Assembly: GCA_022828595.1 (NCBI GenBank)
Contig: JAKGHH010000001.1
Coordinates: 74,706,401 to 74,770,400 of the forward strand
Reading direction: 5' to 3'
DNA length: 64,000 nucleotides
Origin: Nelumbo lutea
Lineage: Eukaryota; Streptophyta; Magnoliopsida; Proteales; Nelumbonaceae
Program-made: the position numbers and the translations under genes
The notes under the pieces: model-generated
Told to the model about the DNA's origin: nothing
The model's database searches: none
What the model saw: only the letters and a program-made list of their open reading frames with translations
Part shown: positions 31,946 through 44,287 of the stretch, one piece after another
How the letters are laid out: every line of letters starts with the position of its first letter
Position numbering within the stretch: position 1 is the first letter of the stretch

Positions 31946-33899
31946 TTTATGGTTTTGGGTTCTCTATACCAATCCAGTATCGAATCCCGTCATTCAACCT
32001 TTACTGAAGACCCAAGACGCCAAATGCCACTACTCTCGGGCAGCCCGGCCTGTTAATTTCTAGTCGTTCGAAAGGAAAAAGGCCTGATTATTCAGAAATT
32101 AACGACCAATATCTATCAGAGAGAAAATCAGTCCCCCCACAAAATTACCCTTCACAATGTCTTACAGCACATCCCCTCCGTATATTGGGAACATCTCCTA
32201 TGATGACACTAGAAATGGTGATATAATGTTCATAATACAGGGCAGGAATGTGCTGTAAGACGTTGTGGGAGGCTGATTTGAATTCTATCTACCATTATCT
32301 CCAACTTACGTCTGTACTCTTTGAACTAGTCGAAACATTCAGAAGAAACCAAGGGGCACACTATATATACCAGTGATATGTGAATTTGTAGATATTTTTA
32401 TCCATTCTTCGGCTATGGCTGAAGTCATTCCGGTTGACTCTCGCACACGTAAAACTTTTCGCTGTTTATTAGCCCTTTTTTCACGTTAAATCCAGTTCTC
32501 AGTTCTCATTCCTAATATAGTCGTACCCTTTTTTTTATTGGGCAAAATTTTTAAAGTATTCCTATGTTTAGTTAATTAATTAATTCTATTCTTACTTTAA
32601 CTATTATCTTAAACCATCCTTGTTAAGTTTGGACGGAAATGGTAAAATGTCAATTTTACCCATCGTTAAATCTTGTCTCAAAAGTAACTCTTACTGTTGC
32701 AAGTTCCAACTAACGATTACAATAGCAAACAATCAAGCAAAGACACTGGCAACACCAAAACGTTCAAAGAGGATTGCTTGTGCTAATTGAAGTTTTCCTT
32801 CAAAGATGAAATGCTCGCGAAGAGCTTCGCAAGGAAACAGGGGCGGAGATAGGGGGTGGCAGTGGCCCCCCTATGCCTTGAAAATCCCTACAATAATTTT
32901 ATCTATATTTTGGCCATCAATCCATGTTTATTACATTTTGGCCCCCTCAAAAAAAAAAATCCTAGTTCTGCACTTGCAATTAAGGAAAGCTTCTGTGGCT
33001 GCTTTTTTCTGAAGCTTTTTCATCTTCATCTTCCTTTGCTAAAAGACTAAGACCAATCTTGGTCATTTGCCCATTTCCCACAACTTCAATTTCCTAACTT
33101 CGTCATGAGGAGCAATCCCGCCAGTCCGAAAGCGATGCTTTAGCAAAACTGCATATTAGCTAGTCCGGCTACATTTGGAGTCACCGCCGGCTTGATTGGA
33201 TCCGTCTGCCCTCTCTCTACGGTTACCGAGTTGCTGTCTAAAAGTGGTGGAGGGGCCGGTCGGAGCAAGGGTCTACAAACCCATATAGTGAGAAACACAA
33301 ATCTACGAAGGAGGCGGAGACCCAAAGAGTTTTTCGATTAACAGGGAGAAGTGTTGGGCCGGGTTCAGCTCATTAGAAACATATCGGCAAGGGAGATCAT
33401 GAGGTTCCTGTACATCGTTCTCCATAGATAGACTGTCTTTCATGTTCGACTGGCACTGGTGATCGAAAAGGAGACGCCGGTCCGGCCTCTCTCTCCTTCT
33501 CTTTTTTCTTTCCCTTTCTTCTCTCTCCCTTGTTTCATCACCGTCGCTAGCAACGGACCCCTCCACCTCTGCACTTCTCTCTCTCTCTCCTTCTTCCCCT
33601 TCATTCTCTCTCCCTTTCCGATCTGTTTCATCTCCCTTTAACTTTGATCTCTGAGCGGTGATCAATCAAATGCTTGAAAGCGAAGTGGGGTGGTCCATGT
33701 GGGAGTTGATCAGAGTAGGGGATGAGGAGGCCTCTACGTCTGTGGATGCATTCCTCTGTGACAATGGCAGAGAAGTCATGATGGGGTTACGATATGGAAA
33801 TAGAGAGAGACGGGGCATCGCCAACAAGTGGTCGACCATGGTGTTATGGCACGGAGAGAGAGAGAGAGCACCAGCTGGGTCTTCAAACTTATTTCTTTA
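31946..33899. other. Gene-free stretch
   Basis: No gene supported. A common plant repeat fragment (ggggcggagatagggggtgg..tggcccccc) lies at about 32834-32948. A CT-rich tract at 33480-33620 produces opposite-strand low-complexity ORFs that are not genes. Confidence 0.35.
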
Positions 33900-34018
33900 G
33901 GCTCAGTTTGAAAAGAGTACAAATGGAACTTCGTAGAGTGTAAAACCTTATTTTTTTGTATTGTTTTATATGTATTTACACGGTATATATTTGTATTGTA
34001 TTCCTTCCAAATTAAACC
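33900..34018. mobile_element. 119-bp Tourist-like MITE
   Basis: Flanked by TTA (33897-33899 and 34019-34021). Left end ggctcagtttgaaaagagta; the reverse complement of the right end is ggtttaatttggaaggaata. Same family as 31722-31839 and 58305-58423. Confidence 0.8.
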
Positions 34019-34819
34019 TTAGCCATAAATACAGGACTCTTCTCTTGCGTGTATTTGAATCAGGCTCCATAGTTCAATTGGAATTTGATAGCATAAATTC
34101 ATCATCATTGAATGCTCAGCTTTGGAAGAGTGTAAATATAAGATGGAGTATCACAGAATGGAAAAAATGAAAATGGAGAAGAGAGATGGAGCATCGCTGG
34201 CAGGTGGTTGCCGATGGGGTTACGACACGAAGAGAGAGAGAGAGATGGGGCATCGTCGACATTCCAACCGAGAGGAATGATTTATTGTAGAGCTCACCAA
34301 GAGCCTCTAGTACCAGCAACGTACTTCGGCAACTGCGTGGGGACTCATGTAGTGATGGCCGAGAGGGCTGTTGTTCTCCACAGATGACCAGCTTTCAAGT
34401 TTGACTGCCGTTGAAGATTGAAAAGGCGACACCGAAGAATTAGAATTTGGCCATCGACGTTTTGTCGTTTGCTAGTCTGCCATCACCATTAAATTATTGG
34501 GCTTAGGAATATGATTACTTTTTGTGTTGTTGGCATCTAGATCGCAAAGATCACTTTGGGGTTTTGAATCTCTCAACGAAGAGCAGATGGACGGTAATAT
34601 TGAGGTTCGGATCTGTCAGCGAATAGCAGATCTGATGGCCATGTGAGCAATGGCAATTAGATGATTATTCGGCTTACAGGAAATACACGAAGGGTAATAT
34701 TAAATTAAAAAAAAAAGAATTATACGTCATGTGCTATTACGTGTGTACGGATTTGGATGGAATATTAATGGATACTAACAATTGGGTATAACTAATCAAT
34801 TGTCAAAAACATTAAAATC

Positions 34820-34964
34820 CGATAAATATTATCCACCTAGGACATGGACATGGGTATCTAGGAAAATAAATTTTCTTTTGTAAATTTAAAAAATGAACAT
34901 GAGATTTTTTATCTCTCATTACCCAACTTTCCTCCATCTCAAAATCCAAAAAAAGAACACCCCC
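34820..34964 (-). mobile_element. PIF/Harbinger-type MITE fragment, reverse orientation
   Basis: The reverse complement of the right end starts gggggtgttctttttttgga, the same 5' end as the elements at 2517 and 44288, and continues with the family's gatttt-rich first third before similarity is lost near 34820. Only the 5' part is recognised. Confidence 0.55.
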
Positions 34965-35368
34965 TAAAGATAACACATTACAATAGTTAAATATTATTTG
35001 TCACTTAATTAAACAGTAAGAATAGTTTATAAAATTTGCACTTTCTTCTTTTATTTCCTTAACATTGCCCGCACTCAGTTCGATATCTGTAACTTGACTG
35101 GAACAAAATGAGCCCCAAGACTGCCTCACACAGAAATTAATTCTGATTGCTGAATAACAATTATATTCCACGGTGGGAAAATTTGCAAATCTCCCAATGC
35201 GCCATTTGAGACCACAGAGCGGTAGAGTAAATTTATAATTAAATTAGTGTGGATGGAATAAGGTCTACCTGGGCAGCTTGTTCTTGTCAAAAAGGGAAAA
35301 AAAAGGTTGGTCCGGAACTCCGGATCCAGTGGGAGGAACGCGGCTAACATGTTCCTGATCCAACTTTT

Positions 35369-35390
35369 TTGACTCTAAGAGAGAAGTGGA
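35369..35390 (+). promoter_or_regulatory. Promoter block shared with GRP gene 1
   Basis: ttgactctaagagagaagtgga matches 29592-29614 and lies 41 bp upstream of this gene's TATA box. Confidence 0.5.
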
Positions 35391-35430
35391 AAATTTGACT
35401 AAAAAGTAAAAACAATCGATTTCATCGTCT

Positions 35431-35439
35431 TATATAAAG
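35431..35439 (+). promoter_or_regulatory. TATA box of GRP gene 2
   Basis: tatataaag, 50 bp upstream of ATG 35481. Confidence 0.7.
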
Positions 35440-35480
35440 CTATGTGAAGGAATCCAGAAGTTGCATCGACGACATGACAC

Positions 35481-36134
35481 ATGTCTCATAACATGAAGAG
35501 ATCGATTGCTTCCTTGCTGGTCATAATATGCGTTCTATTTTGTTTTGTATGGTTTCCTTGCAGTGTCAAAGCAAGACATCTCCCAGAGAAAGAAACTAGT
35601 CCAAATGAGAGAAGTCTCATATCTTGGAGCGGTCGTGGTGGTGGCAACGGGTTTGGCATTGGAGTGAGCCGTAATGGGTCAAAGGTAGACTTCGGTATCG
35701 GCGGTGGGGTGGATGGAGGTATCGCTACTAGTCGTGGGGGTGGCGCTGCAGCTGGTGGAGGTGTCGGTATAGGCGTTGGAATTGAAGTCGGGAAGGGAGG
35801 TGTGAACATTGGCATAGGGGTAGGTGGTGGGGGTAGTGTCACTGCTGGCAATGGCAGCGTTAGTGTAGGCAGAGGGGGTGGTGCTGGCATTGGGATTAGT
35901 ATTGGTCGTGGGGGTGTAAGTGGTGGTGGTGGTGGTGGCGGTGGCAAAGGTGGCAGTGGGGGAGGGGGATCAGGTGGTGGTGGTGGTGGAACTGGAAGTG
36001 CTGGAGGGGCCATAGGGCATGGTGAAGGACATGGTAATAGCAGTGGGACCGGTGGAAGCGGAATGGGCTCGGCTGGAGGTGGAGAAACCAGAGGAGCAGG
36101 AGGTGGTGGTGGAATTGGTAACGGTGGAAATTGA
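35481..36134 (+). CDS. Secreted glycine-rich protein, family A, gene 2
   Basis: 217 aa, a paralogue of the gene at 29705, 5.8 kb away in the same orientation. Leader: MSHNMKRS, hydrophobic core ASLLVIICVLFCFVWF, and probable cleavage after SVKA. A linker (ARHLPEKETSPNERSL) precedes the Gly-rich body. FGIGVSRNGSKVDFGIGGG, GVNIGIGVGGGGS and GAIGHGEGHGNSS are conserved between the copies, while the poly-Gly spacers vary in length. Conservation of the non-Gly positions argues that both copies were under protein-level constraint. An aataaa signal occurs 7 bp after the stop (36141), so the 3' UTR may be very short. No intron seen. Role: probable cell-wall or apoplast protein, inferred from the leader and composition. 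Confidence 0.85.
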   Translation: MSHNMKRSIASLLVIICVLFCFVWFPCSVKARHLPEKETSPNERSLISWSGRGGGNGFGIGVSRNGSKVDFGIGGGVDGGIATSRGGGAAAGGGVGIGVGIEVGKGGVNIGIGVGGGGSVTAGNGSVSVGRGGGAGIGISIGRGGVSGGGGGGGGKGGSGGGGSGGGGGGTGSAGGAIGHGEGHGNSSGTGGSGMGSAGGGETRGAGGGGGIGNGGN

Positions 36135-36539
36135 ATTGAAAATAAATAAATAAATACTAGCTAATCAACAGTTCAAAACATCCTCAACTAGATCATATTT
36201 GGTTAATTTATTGCTTTCTGCCTCTTTCTACAATTTGCTTCGTCAAGATAGAAAAGAATTGTCTGGGTTAGGTGTTATTTTATATCATCAAGAAATTCCC
36301 TTCCAATTCCGTCTACATTTTCCTCTAATTCCTTCCTATTCGTTAATTATTGTATCAACCTGTTGGACTTTTGCCTCCGGTACAAGTGTACAACCCAATA
36401 GGCGCCCAGAGTCAGGCCCAACTATTGTGAAGTAACAAGTTCCTAGTTTGAGGCACCCCAAAAACCTAAAATTAATTTAATGTGTAAAATGGCATATGAT
36501 AGGATACATGCTTTCAAATGACGTACGATGAAATGACAT

Positions 36540-37665
36540 AGGATTAAGGATTAAAGTATTAGTATCTATTGGATAATTTGGATATGGATATGGATATGGA
36601 TATATTTGGGAAACGCATGGATACGAATGAAAAAACATGAAAACGCTTGGATACACTAAGAAAATACACATAAATTCCATTAATATATTAATAACATTAA
36701 ATTTAATGTCAAAACAACTATAAATAATATATAAATATATAGGAATTGTATATTTAAATTATATATATATATATATAAAGAAATATATTATAATTAATGT
36801 AATAAGACATGTAGATATTATACAATTTTATTAGTAATGCTTCAATCAAGAATCCAAATCAAATATTATATAGATTTTTACAAATTAATACATGCAAAAA
36901 GCCAATATTATTTTATTATCTATTAAAGTATAAGGCATAAAGCATATGCAACTATTATATTTGAATTATTATGTCATTTTTTCTATTTTTATTTTTCAAC
37001 ATTAACAAAATATTCAACTAACAAATTAATTCTTAAATGTTTGATAAATAATATTTATATTTAAGTAAACAATAAATATGTTATTATAAAATGTAAATTA
37101 AAATATCAATTAATACTTTATGAAAATATATAATCTTAACTTAAAATATATCGAATCTATTAAAATTTTGAAAATGCATATCATATGAAAATTCATAAAT
37201 TTTAATTACTAAAATAATTATTCCATTATTAATATTTTACTTTTATAAAATTGTGAAGTTAAAAATTATTTTTTATATAAAATGAAGATAAATGGATTCG
37301 ATAGATTCATTTTATATTATATTTTCAAATACTTTGTAAACAATACTTTAATTTTTGTAAATAATAAATACATTGCTATTTAATGCAAATTAAAATATTA
37401 ATTAATAATTTATAAAAGTTTAAGATATATATACCATATGCAAATTTATAAAATTTAAGTATTAAAATAATTATTCTATTATGAATATTTTATTTGTATA
37501 GATTTTTGAAATTAAAATTCATTTATGATATATGTATATATGTGGATTTTATAAATGATTTATTCCATTGATTTATAAAATACTAATTTTGAATATTGTT
37601 CTTTTTAATTTATAGTTGAAGTTTTTGAAAATAAATGTAGTTTTTTATTTGCATGTAAACTTTAA
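36540..37665. repeat. AT-rich dispersed repeat with GATAC-type end, copy 1
   Basis: Shares order and wording with 51405-52300: a ggatatgg-rich start, acgcatggatacgaatgaaaaaa, aacgcttggatacactaag, aaattccattaatatattaataaca, and then long AT-rich text with attaaaataattattctatta. Strongly diverged. The class is unknown and there is no coding sequence. Confidence 0.6.
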
Positions 37666-37789
37666 GGCTATGTTTGGTTTAAAGGAAAAGGTAGGGAAAA
37701 GAAAGGAAAGTTAAGGAAACCTATACAAGATTTGTGAAGGTTTCCCTAACTTTCCTTTCCTTTCCCTATTTTTTCCTTCAAACAAAACA
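37666..37789. mobile_element. Palindromic 124-bp MITE
   Basis: Inverted arms of about 55 bp: aaaggaaaaggtagggaaaa at the left is mirrored by the ttttccttcaaac end on the right, with tttccctaactttcctttcc in between. Flanked by TAA (37663-37665 and 37790-37792). It lies inside the AT-rich repeat and is not evident in the other copy at 52 kb. Non-coding. Confidence 0.7.
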
Positions 37790-38109
37790 TAACATAAGTT
37801 TAATAAAAATTATTTTATTACATGTATTAATATGAAATAACAAATGGCTTTGTGGTTAATGTACATGCGTACCTGGGTAATGGGCATTCATTAGCTTGGG
37901 TTCTGAGTCATGCTCTACCATTTCTTTATTGTGAGACACTCGCATCCATATTTTAATCCTTGGGTAGGAGCCAAGTATTTTCAGACTATGATATGATGCA
38001 CAAATGTTAATCTGGGCAGGCCAACTTGATAGGCTCCAGATTAAACATAATGACATGCATTTAAACTGGAGTTTAATGACTCAAAATCCCTAAAAGACAA
38101 CTTGGACTT

Positions 38110-39159
38110 ACAAAAATACCCCTCTTCTTGAATTTAGTTCATCTCCATTGAAAGGGCAGAAAATGTAATTAAAAGAATACTATAAAGTACATTCAATTAA
38201 CTCTCATTAAGTCTCACATTTAAGTCATTAAAATAAATCACATTCTCTCTCATTGAATCTAACATTTATACTTTTGTTTAACATCATTAGATTCCACTAA
38301 TATATCCATAAAAATAAGTATTAATATTTTATCCTTTTAAAATAAACATAGAAATGAAATCATATTTTTCATTTTGGTGGTGGGTAAGTAGTTTAACCAT
38401 TTGGGTCAAATGGGTAATTTCATGATGTTATAAATAAATAATATAAATTTAAAATATAAAAAATACTTTTGTTTATCTTCATTAAATTCCATTAATAAAT
38501 CCATACACAATAATTATTAATGGAATAAAATTTTATATTTTTAAAATACAGCTAGAAATAAAATCATATTTTCCATCTAGGTGGTGGGTAAGTACTTCAA
38601 CCATTTGGGTCAAATGGATAATTTCATGATGTCATAAATAAATAATACAAAATTATACATATAAGAAATACAAAAACATAGAAAAAAAATTTTGAAAAAA
38701 ATTGGACACATTTCTATTATTATATATTTGTCATATTAAAAAATAAATATATAAAATAGACATAATTTTATTGATGATGAACATCAAAGATACAACTTAA
38801 AACAGATAGGAAATTAAACCATCTTCTTATCTAGGGTGGGTTAGTGGTTCAACCTTTCAAGTCAAATAGGTTAGGCCGTGATGTATAATTAAAATTATTA
38901 TTTTTTAAATAGAGTAGTGCAAAAAAATCTGAAACAATTTTGGACACATCTATAATATTATATACTAATAATATAAATAAAAATAAGGATGATAAAAAAT
39001 AATTATTTTATCAATGATATAAATGAAATGCAAAATTTAAAACTAGTTTGAAAATGAAACCATTTCCATATCTAGATGGTAGGTAGGTCAATGATCTAAC
39101 ATTCCAGGTCAAATGGGTCAATCTATGATGTCATAACTAAGGAATATTATATACATACA

Positions 39160-39205
<46 letters not shown>

Positions 39206-41548
39206 CATACATAAACTCAAAGAAAAATATAAGCTTTGTATAAAACATTTTGATGTAGTTTTATTGTTATATATTCACCATATTAAACAACAATAAATGT
39301 GAAAATAAGAATTACTTTTATCGGTGATGAAAATAGAATGCATGATTTAAAATCAACCAAAAAAGAAAAATGGTTTTTCCATCAAAGTGGTGGGTTAGTG
39401 GTTAAACTATCCATGTTAAATAGATCAATACATGATGTTATTACTAAATAATAAAATACATAAAATTCTAGAAAATTTAGAAATTTGTCGATAATTTTGA
39501 GTACATTCTATAATATTATACATTCATCATATAAAAAAGTGTGACTAATGAGAATTATTTTCATTATTAACGATAGAAATGGGATAAAAATTAGTATACC
39601 AAATAAAACGCATTAATGTCTAACACATGACCTGACTAACCATGCCAAATTGTTTAATAATTTAATTAGCTAGGTCATCGTAGGTAAGTGGTTTGATAGG
39701 GATGCAAACATATTAGATTAGATCTAAATAAGGGTATATTCAAATTTGATCTGATCCAAAGATTCGACTGGATCTCATAAATATTGATTTGAATCGGAAT
39801 CTGATCAAGATGTCAAATATTCAAATATGATACGATATGATTTTAATTTTTAAAAAATAATAAATTATTAAAAGAAAAAGAAAATATAATAGTTGAAATA
39901 AACAAACAAAAATATAAATACTTTTTCAAATATTTCCATCATATAAAAAGTTTACAAACATGCAATATAAATAACATATTTATAAATAAATAATAAATAA
40001 TACATATATTATATGTAAATACTATATATAAATAATTGATTTGACCACAAAATTAAAAACCAGTATTCAAATAATATAATAGAATTGCATTTCCTCTTGG
40101 TAAATAGTAATTTTTATTATCTCATAAATTAAATAATAAAAAATAAAAGTATAAAATTTTTTATAAATTTTATAAAAATGTGAGCATACATTAATATTAT
40201 ATATTCTTCATATTAAACAAAAATATGTTTGAAAAATGAGAATTGTTGTTAGTAAAGATAAAAAAAAGGCTAAAATACAATGAAAAAAATGAATTAATGT
40301 CTTTAATCATAGTCCATTTTCCTGGTTAAATAGGTTAACAGTTCAATTAGTAAGGTCATTTGGTTGTTGATTATTATCATTATCATCATTTGATACTACC
40401 ACATGCAAACATAAATGCAAAAATAAGAATTACTTTTATTGATGATGAAAATGGAATACATGATTTAAAATCAACTGAAAAAGAAAAAATAGTATTTTCA
40501 TGCAAGTGTTAGGTTAGTGGTTCAACTATCCATTTCAAAATGATCAATACTTGGTGTTATTGTTAAATAATAAAATACATAAATTTCTAAAAAATGTTGA
40601 AATTTATAGATAATTTTGGGTACATTCTATAATATTATATATTTATCATATAAAAAAGTGTGATTAATGAGAAATATTTTCATTAATGATTGAAATGGAA
40701 TAAAAATTATGATAAAAAATAAAGAGAATTAATGTATAACACATGACCTTACTAACCATGTCAAATGGTTCAATGGTTTAATGAGCTAGGTCATTGTAGG
40801 CAAGTGGTTTAGTAGGGATGCAAACAGATAGGATTGGATTTGAACCAGGGTAATATTCGAATTCAATTCGATCAAAAGATTTGATCAGATCTCATAAATA
40901 TTGCTTCGAATCTAAATCTGATCAAGATGTTGGATGTCTGAATTTGATATGATCTAATTTAATTTAAAAATATAATAAATTATTAAAAGGAAAAGAAAAT
41001 ATAATAGTTGAAATAAGAAAAACAAAAAAAAATATAAGTATTTTTTCAACTATTTTTATCATATAAGAAGTTTACAAAAATGCAATATAAATAACATATT
41101 TATAAATAAGTAATAAATAATATATATATTGAATATAAATGATATATATAAATAATTAATTTGACCACAATATTAAAAACCAATATTGATACAATATGTT
41201 GGGATTGCATTACCTCTTGTTAAATAAGTAATTTTTATTATCTCATAAATTAAATAATAAAAAATAAAGGTATAGAATTTTTTATAAATTTGATAGAAAA
41301 ATTTGAGCATGCATTAATATTATATATTCTTCATATTAAACAAAAATATGTTTAAAAAATAAGAATTATTGTTTGTAAAGATACAAATGGCTAAAATACA
41401 AAGAAAAAAATAAATTAATGTCTTAATCATAGTCCATTTTCCTGGTTAAATAGGTTAATGGTTCAATCAGTAAAGTTATTTGTATGTTGACTATTATCAT
41501 CATTATCATTTGATATTATGACGTGCAAGGCACCTACACTTTTACTAG
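38110..41548. repeat. Degenerate satellite-like array interrupting segmental duplication copy 2
   Basis: About 3.4 kb of AT-rich DNA that separates two blocks adjacent in copy 1 (near 2200-2250). A motif of the form ggtgggttagtggttcaac..gtcaaatgggt..atgatgt recurs at about 38381, 38579, 38833, 39068, 39389 and 40505. A larger unit is duplicated with 1118-bp offset: 39295-40411 and 40412-41530. No ORF of note. Confidence 0.75.
39151..39209. repeat. (ACAT)n/(AT)n microsatellite
   Basis: A run of acat units followed by an AT run inside the array. Confidence 0.95.
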
Positions 41549-42568
41549 TGACCTTACAAGTTAAGAAAGGAATTGAAGAAGGAAAAATTCTTAAATCCAA
41601 TTTTAGTATTTTCATTCATTGCTACTATTCAATTAATTAATTGACTCCTAAATGGTGATTCCCAAATCCTGATTACTCCTTCAAGCATGTATTAACCAAA
41701 TCCTTGAAATATCTTTTTTTGTTTTAAAAATTTATCTTCTAAAACATAATTAATTATCCATTGCAGTATGGAACTTAAAAATAATAATTATAATAGCATT
41801 AAATTAATGATATGGTTATAGAACTTAATGTGCCATTTAGTTGAGGAATAGCTAGCTAGCTTAGTTGGTAAAATCTTTTCTCAGAGTATAAATGTTATCA
41901 CGAAATCAAGAATTGAACACTGACCCAATCTTCTCTCAGCAATTAACAAATGCCTTTGTGAGAACACATTAACCTGAGGTCTTAACAGCTTTTTTAATTC
42001 CTTCATTCATTCTTAATTCTTTTTGTGAATCAAACTGCACTTGATTGAACCAATGCCTCATTCCACCTTTTGATTAAGGTATTTTGATATTATTGATCAG
42101 TATTAAAAGAAGTACGTAATTTTCAAATGTTTTATTTGATCAAATTAAAAATGCAAAGTTCTTGATACAACAATATAAGATGATGAACAAACTGCTTCTT
42201 TGCTTTCTCCCTAAACTACATATTTGACTCTCGGTTTACACCTGGGTTTTGCTTCTGTTCTGTTTTAAAAAGAAGAATCAGGGGTACCATAAAATCAGTG
42301 AAGCTTGAAGATCGATGAAACAAAAAATTTGGCAGTTTGCAATTGTTATCCTTGCAAGTTGCAACAGATCCCATGGGAAATAGCAGAAAGCGCATGCTAA
42401 TAACTTCAGCAATGCTGCTTACAGGAATACAGAGTGCCTAAACCTAACTCATAAAAGTGTAAATAAAAAGAGCATAGCATAAATATATCCAACACTTCTG
42501 AATGCTTTCTATCTTAAAATAACTGATACTGTATGAAACTTGTACGTGTATCCTTGGCTCAATGGTTC

Positions 42569-43459
42569 TTAACGTCCACCACCGCCACCTCCACTTCCAC
42601 CACCTGCTCCACCACCACTGCCGACTCCAACTCCAACACCGACGCCGACACCTATCCCAAACCCTCCTCCATTCCCACCACCTCGTCCTAAACCTCCACC
42701 CGCACCACCACCTCCACCAATGCCACTGCCACCACCAGCTCCACCTCCCACTCCTCCACCTGCACCAAATCCACCACCATGGCCTGATCCTCCACCAGCA
42801 CCAGCACCTCCGCCGCCACCAAAGCCTCCACCTCCACCAACACCTCCTCCAGCACCACCACCAGCTCCAAAGCCACCACCATGACCGGAACCACCGCCTG
42901 CACCACCTCCTCCACCACCACCAAAACCACCACCTCCACCAATACCACCTCCAGCACCACCACCTATGCCACCACCTGCTCCAAATCCTCCACCATGGCC
43001 GGATCCTCCACCTGCACCACCTCCTCCACCGCCACCTGCACCACCACCTCCACCGGCACCTCCTCCAGCTCCACCTCCTACACCACCACCGGCTCCAAAT
43101 CCTCCTCCATGACCAGACCCACCGCCAACACCACCTCCGCCACCACCACCAAAACCACCGCCTCCACCAACGCCTCCTCCAGCACCACCTCCTACACCAC
43201 CACCAGCTCCAAAACCTCCTCCGTGACCTGACCCACCACCAACACCACCTCCGCCCCCAGCGCCAAAACCACCACCTCCACCAACGCCACCCCCAGCTCC
43301 GAATCCTCCACCACCACGATGACCAAAGCCACAACGCCGACCTCCAAAACGACAACCATTATCGCCAAGAGTGCTAGAACTCAAATGAAAGGCAATGCTC
43401 AAAAGAAGAAGAAGCCCATAGAGCTTCTTCGTAGAGACACAGACACTCATGATTCCCAT
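42569..43459 (-). CDS. Secreted glycine-rich protein, family B (intact copy)
   Basis: 296 aa from ATG 43459 (MGIMSV). An ATG at 43450 is an alternative; the apparent frame start further upstream is TTG. Leader: KKLYGLLLLLSIAFHLSSST. It is followed by the unique segment LGDNGCRFGGRRCGFGHRGG with two Cys, and then a Gly-rich body. The body has five copies of SGHGGGFGAGGG, the first four spaced 38 residues apart and the last 34, so the repeat is higher-order. The C-terminus is a Gly-Val run and a GSGGGAGGGSGGGGGGR tail. Probably exported to the wall or apoplast. A TATA box (43541-43547) is 82 bp upstream. The paralogue at 3433-9247 is disrupted, so this is the only working copy in view. Function is inferred from composition and leader only. 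Confidence 0.85.
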   Translation of the reverse strand: MGIMSVCVSTKKLYGLLLLLSIAFHLSSSTLGDNGCRFGGRRCGFGHRGGGGFGAGGGVGGGGGFGAGGGGGVGGGSGHGGGFGAGGGVGGGAGGGVGGGGGFGGGGGGGVGGGSGHGGGFGAGGGVGGGAGGGAGGGGGAGGGGGGGAGGGSGHGGGFGAGGGIGGGAGGGIGGGGGFGGGGGGGAGGGSGHGGGFGAGGGAGGGVGGGGGFGGGGGAGAGGGSGHGGGFGAGGGVGGGAGGGSGIGGGGGAGGGLGRGGGNGGGFGIGVGVGVGVGVGSGGGAGGGSGGGGGGR

Positions 43460-43540
43460 GTGCAAAGCAAAACTTAGATCTCCAGCTTACTTGCTGTTGC
43501 TTGCTTTGCAAGTCCATACCCCCGCCCCTCAGTCCCCTCC

Positions 43541-43547
43541 TTTTATA
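43541..43547 (-). promoter_or_regulatory. TATA box of family B GRP gene
   Basis: On the minus strand, tataaaa within gcttataaaaggaggg, 82 bp upstream of ATG 43459. The equivalent segment is deleted from copy 1. Confidence 0.75.
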
Positions 43548-44287
43548 AGCTTCACCCAGCATGCACCACCTCTTTCTCCGTCTACTTCACTCGTTCAAGC
43601 ATTTATTAGTGTTAATTCATGACGCGTTTAAACCGTTGGAGAAATGGCGGGAACAATAAATGAGAACCGAAGTCAATGCTTGCAAGTGAATAAAGCGGTC
43701 AACCCTGCCGACGTTCCGATCTCATCTTGACATCTTTCGCATCGTGGTTCAGCGTTCAGTGCTCCTGGTAATTCTAATCGTAGGCAATGGGCTGGGCCTG
43801 GCTGGGCCCTGCCAACTACAGCTTTACTTTAACCTGTCCCTATTCTAGTTCATCAAAAAAATCGAAAAACCAGGTCGAACTGAAAAATTCTATTAATCGA
43901 ATATATATTATCTATATATATAACACCTGGTCATGAATCACAAGTTACTTTATTTGGCCTCAAATCTCAATTTTAGCATTTTTAAAAAATAAAAAATAAA
44001 AAACAGAAATAAAATTAAATTAGATATAAAATAATATTATATGTACAATATAATTATACATTTCATTCAATTTTACACTTTGGATAACGAAGGGAATCGA
44101 AGACCCACGATTTCTTTATCACATAATCCTCTTCACACCCACCTCACACCACTTGTAGCCATACAATAGGAATATCTCCCCATGAATGAAAACATACAAA
44201 TACAAGAGGTGTTTCTGTGCAATTGCAAATGTTTTGAGGGGGTGTGAGGAGGAAATCCGAACACAGACCCTGTGTAGGAAATCTTTA

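Noticed and set aside
33303..33665. Arg/Glu-rich minus-strand ORF and Ser/Pro/Phe plus-strand ORF
   Set aside because: Both come from a (CT)n/(GA)n-rich tract; nothing suggests a gene.
42600..43330. CRISPR-like regularly spaced repeats
   Set aside because: The periodicity is the GRP coding repeat in a plant gene, with no spacers of unique sequence.
42562..43377. Long His/Leu-rich plus-strand ORF and Trp/Arg-rich minus-strand ORF over the family B GRP gene
   Set aside because: Alternative frames of the same Gly-rich repeat; the frame with a leader peptide and a conserved paralogue is the real one.
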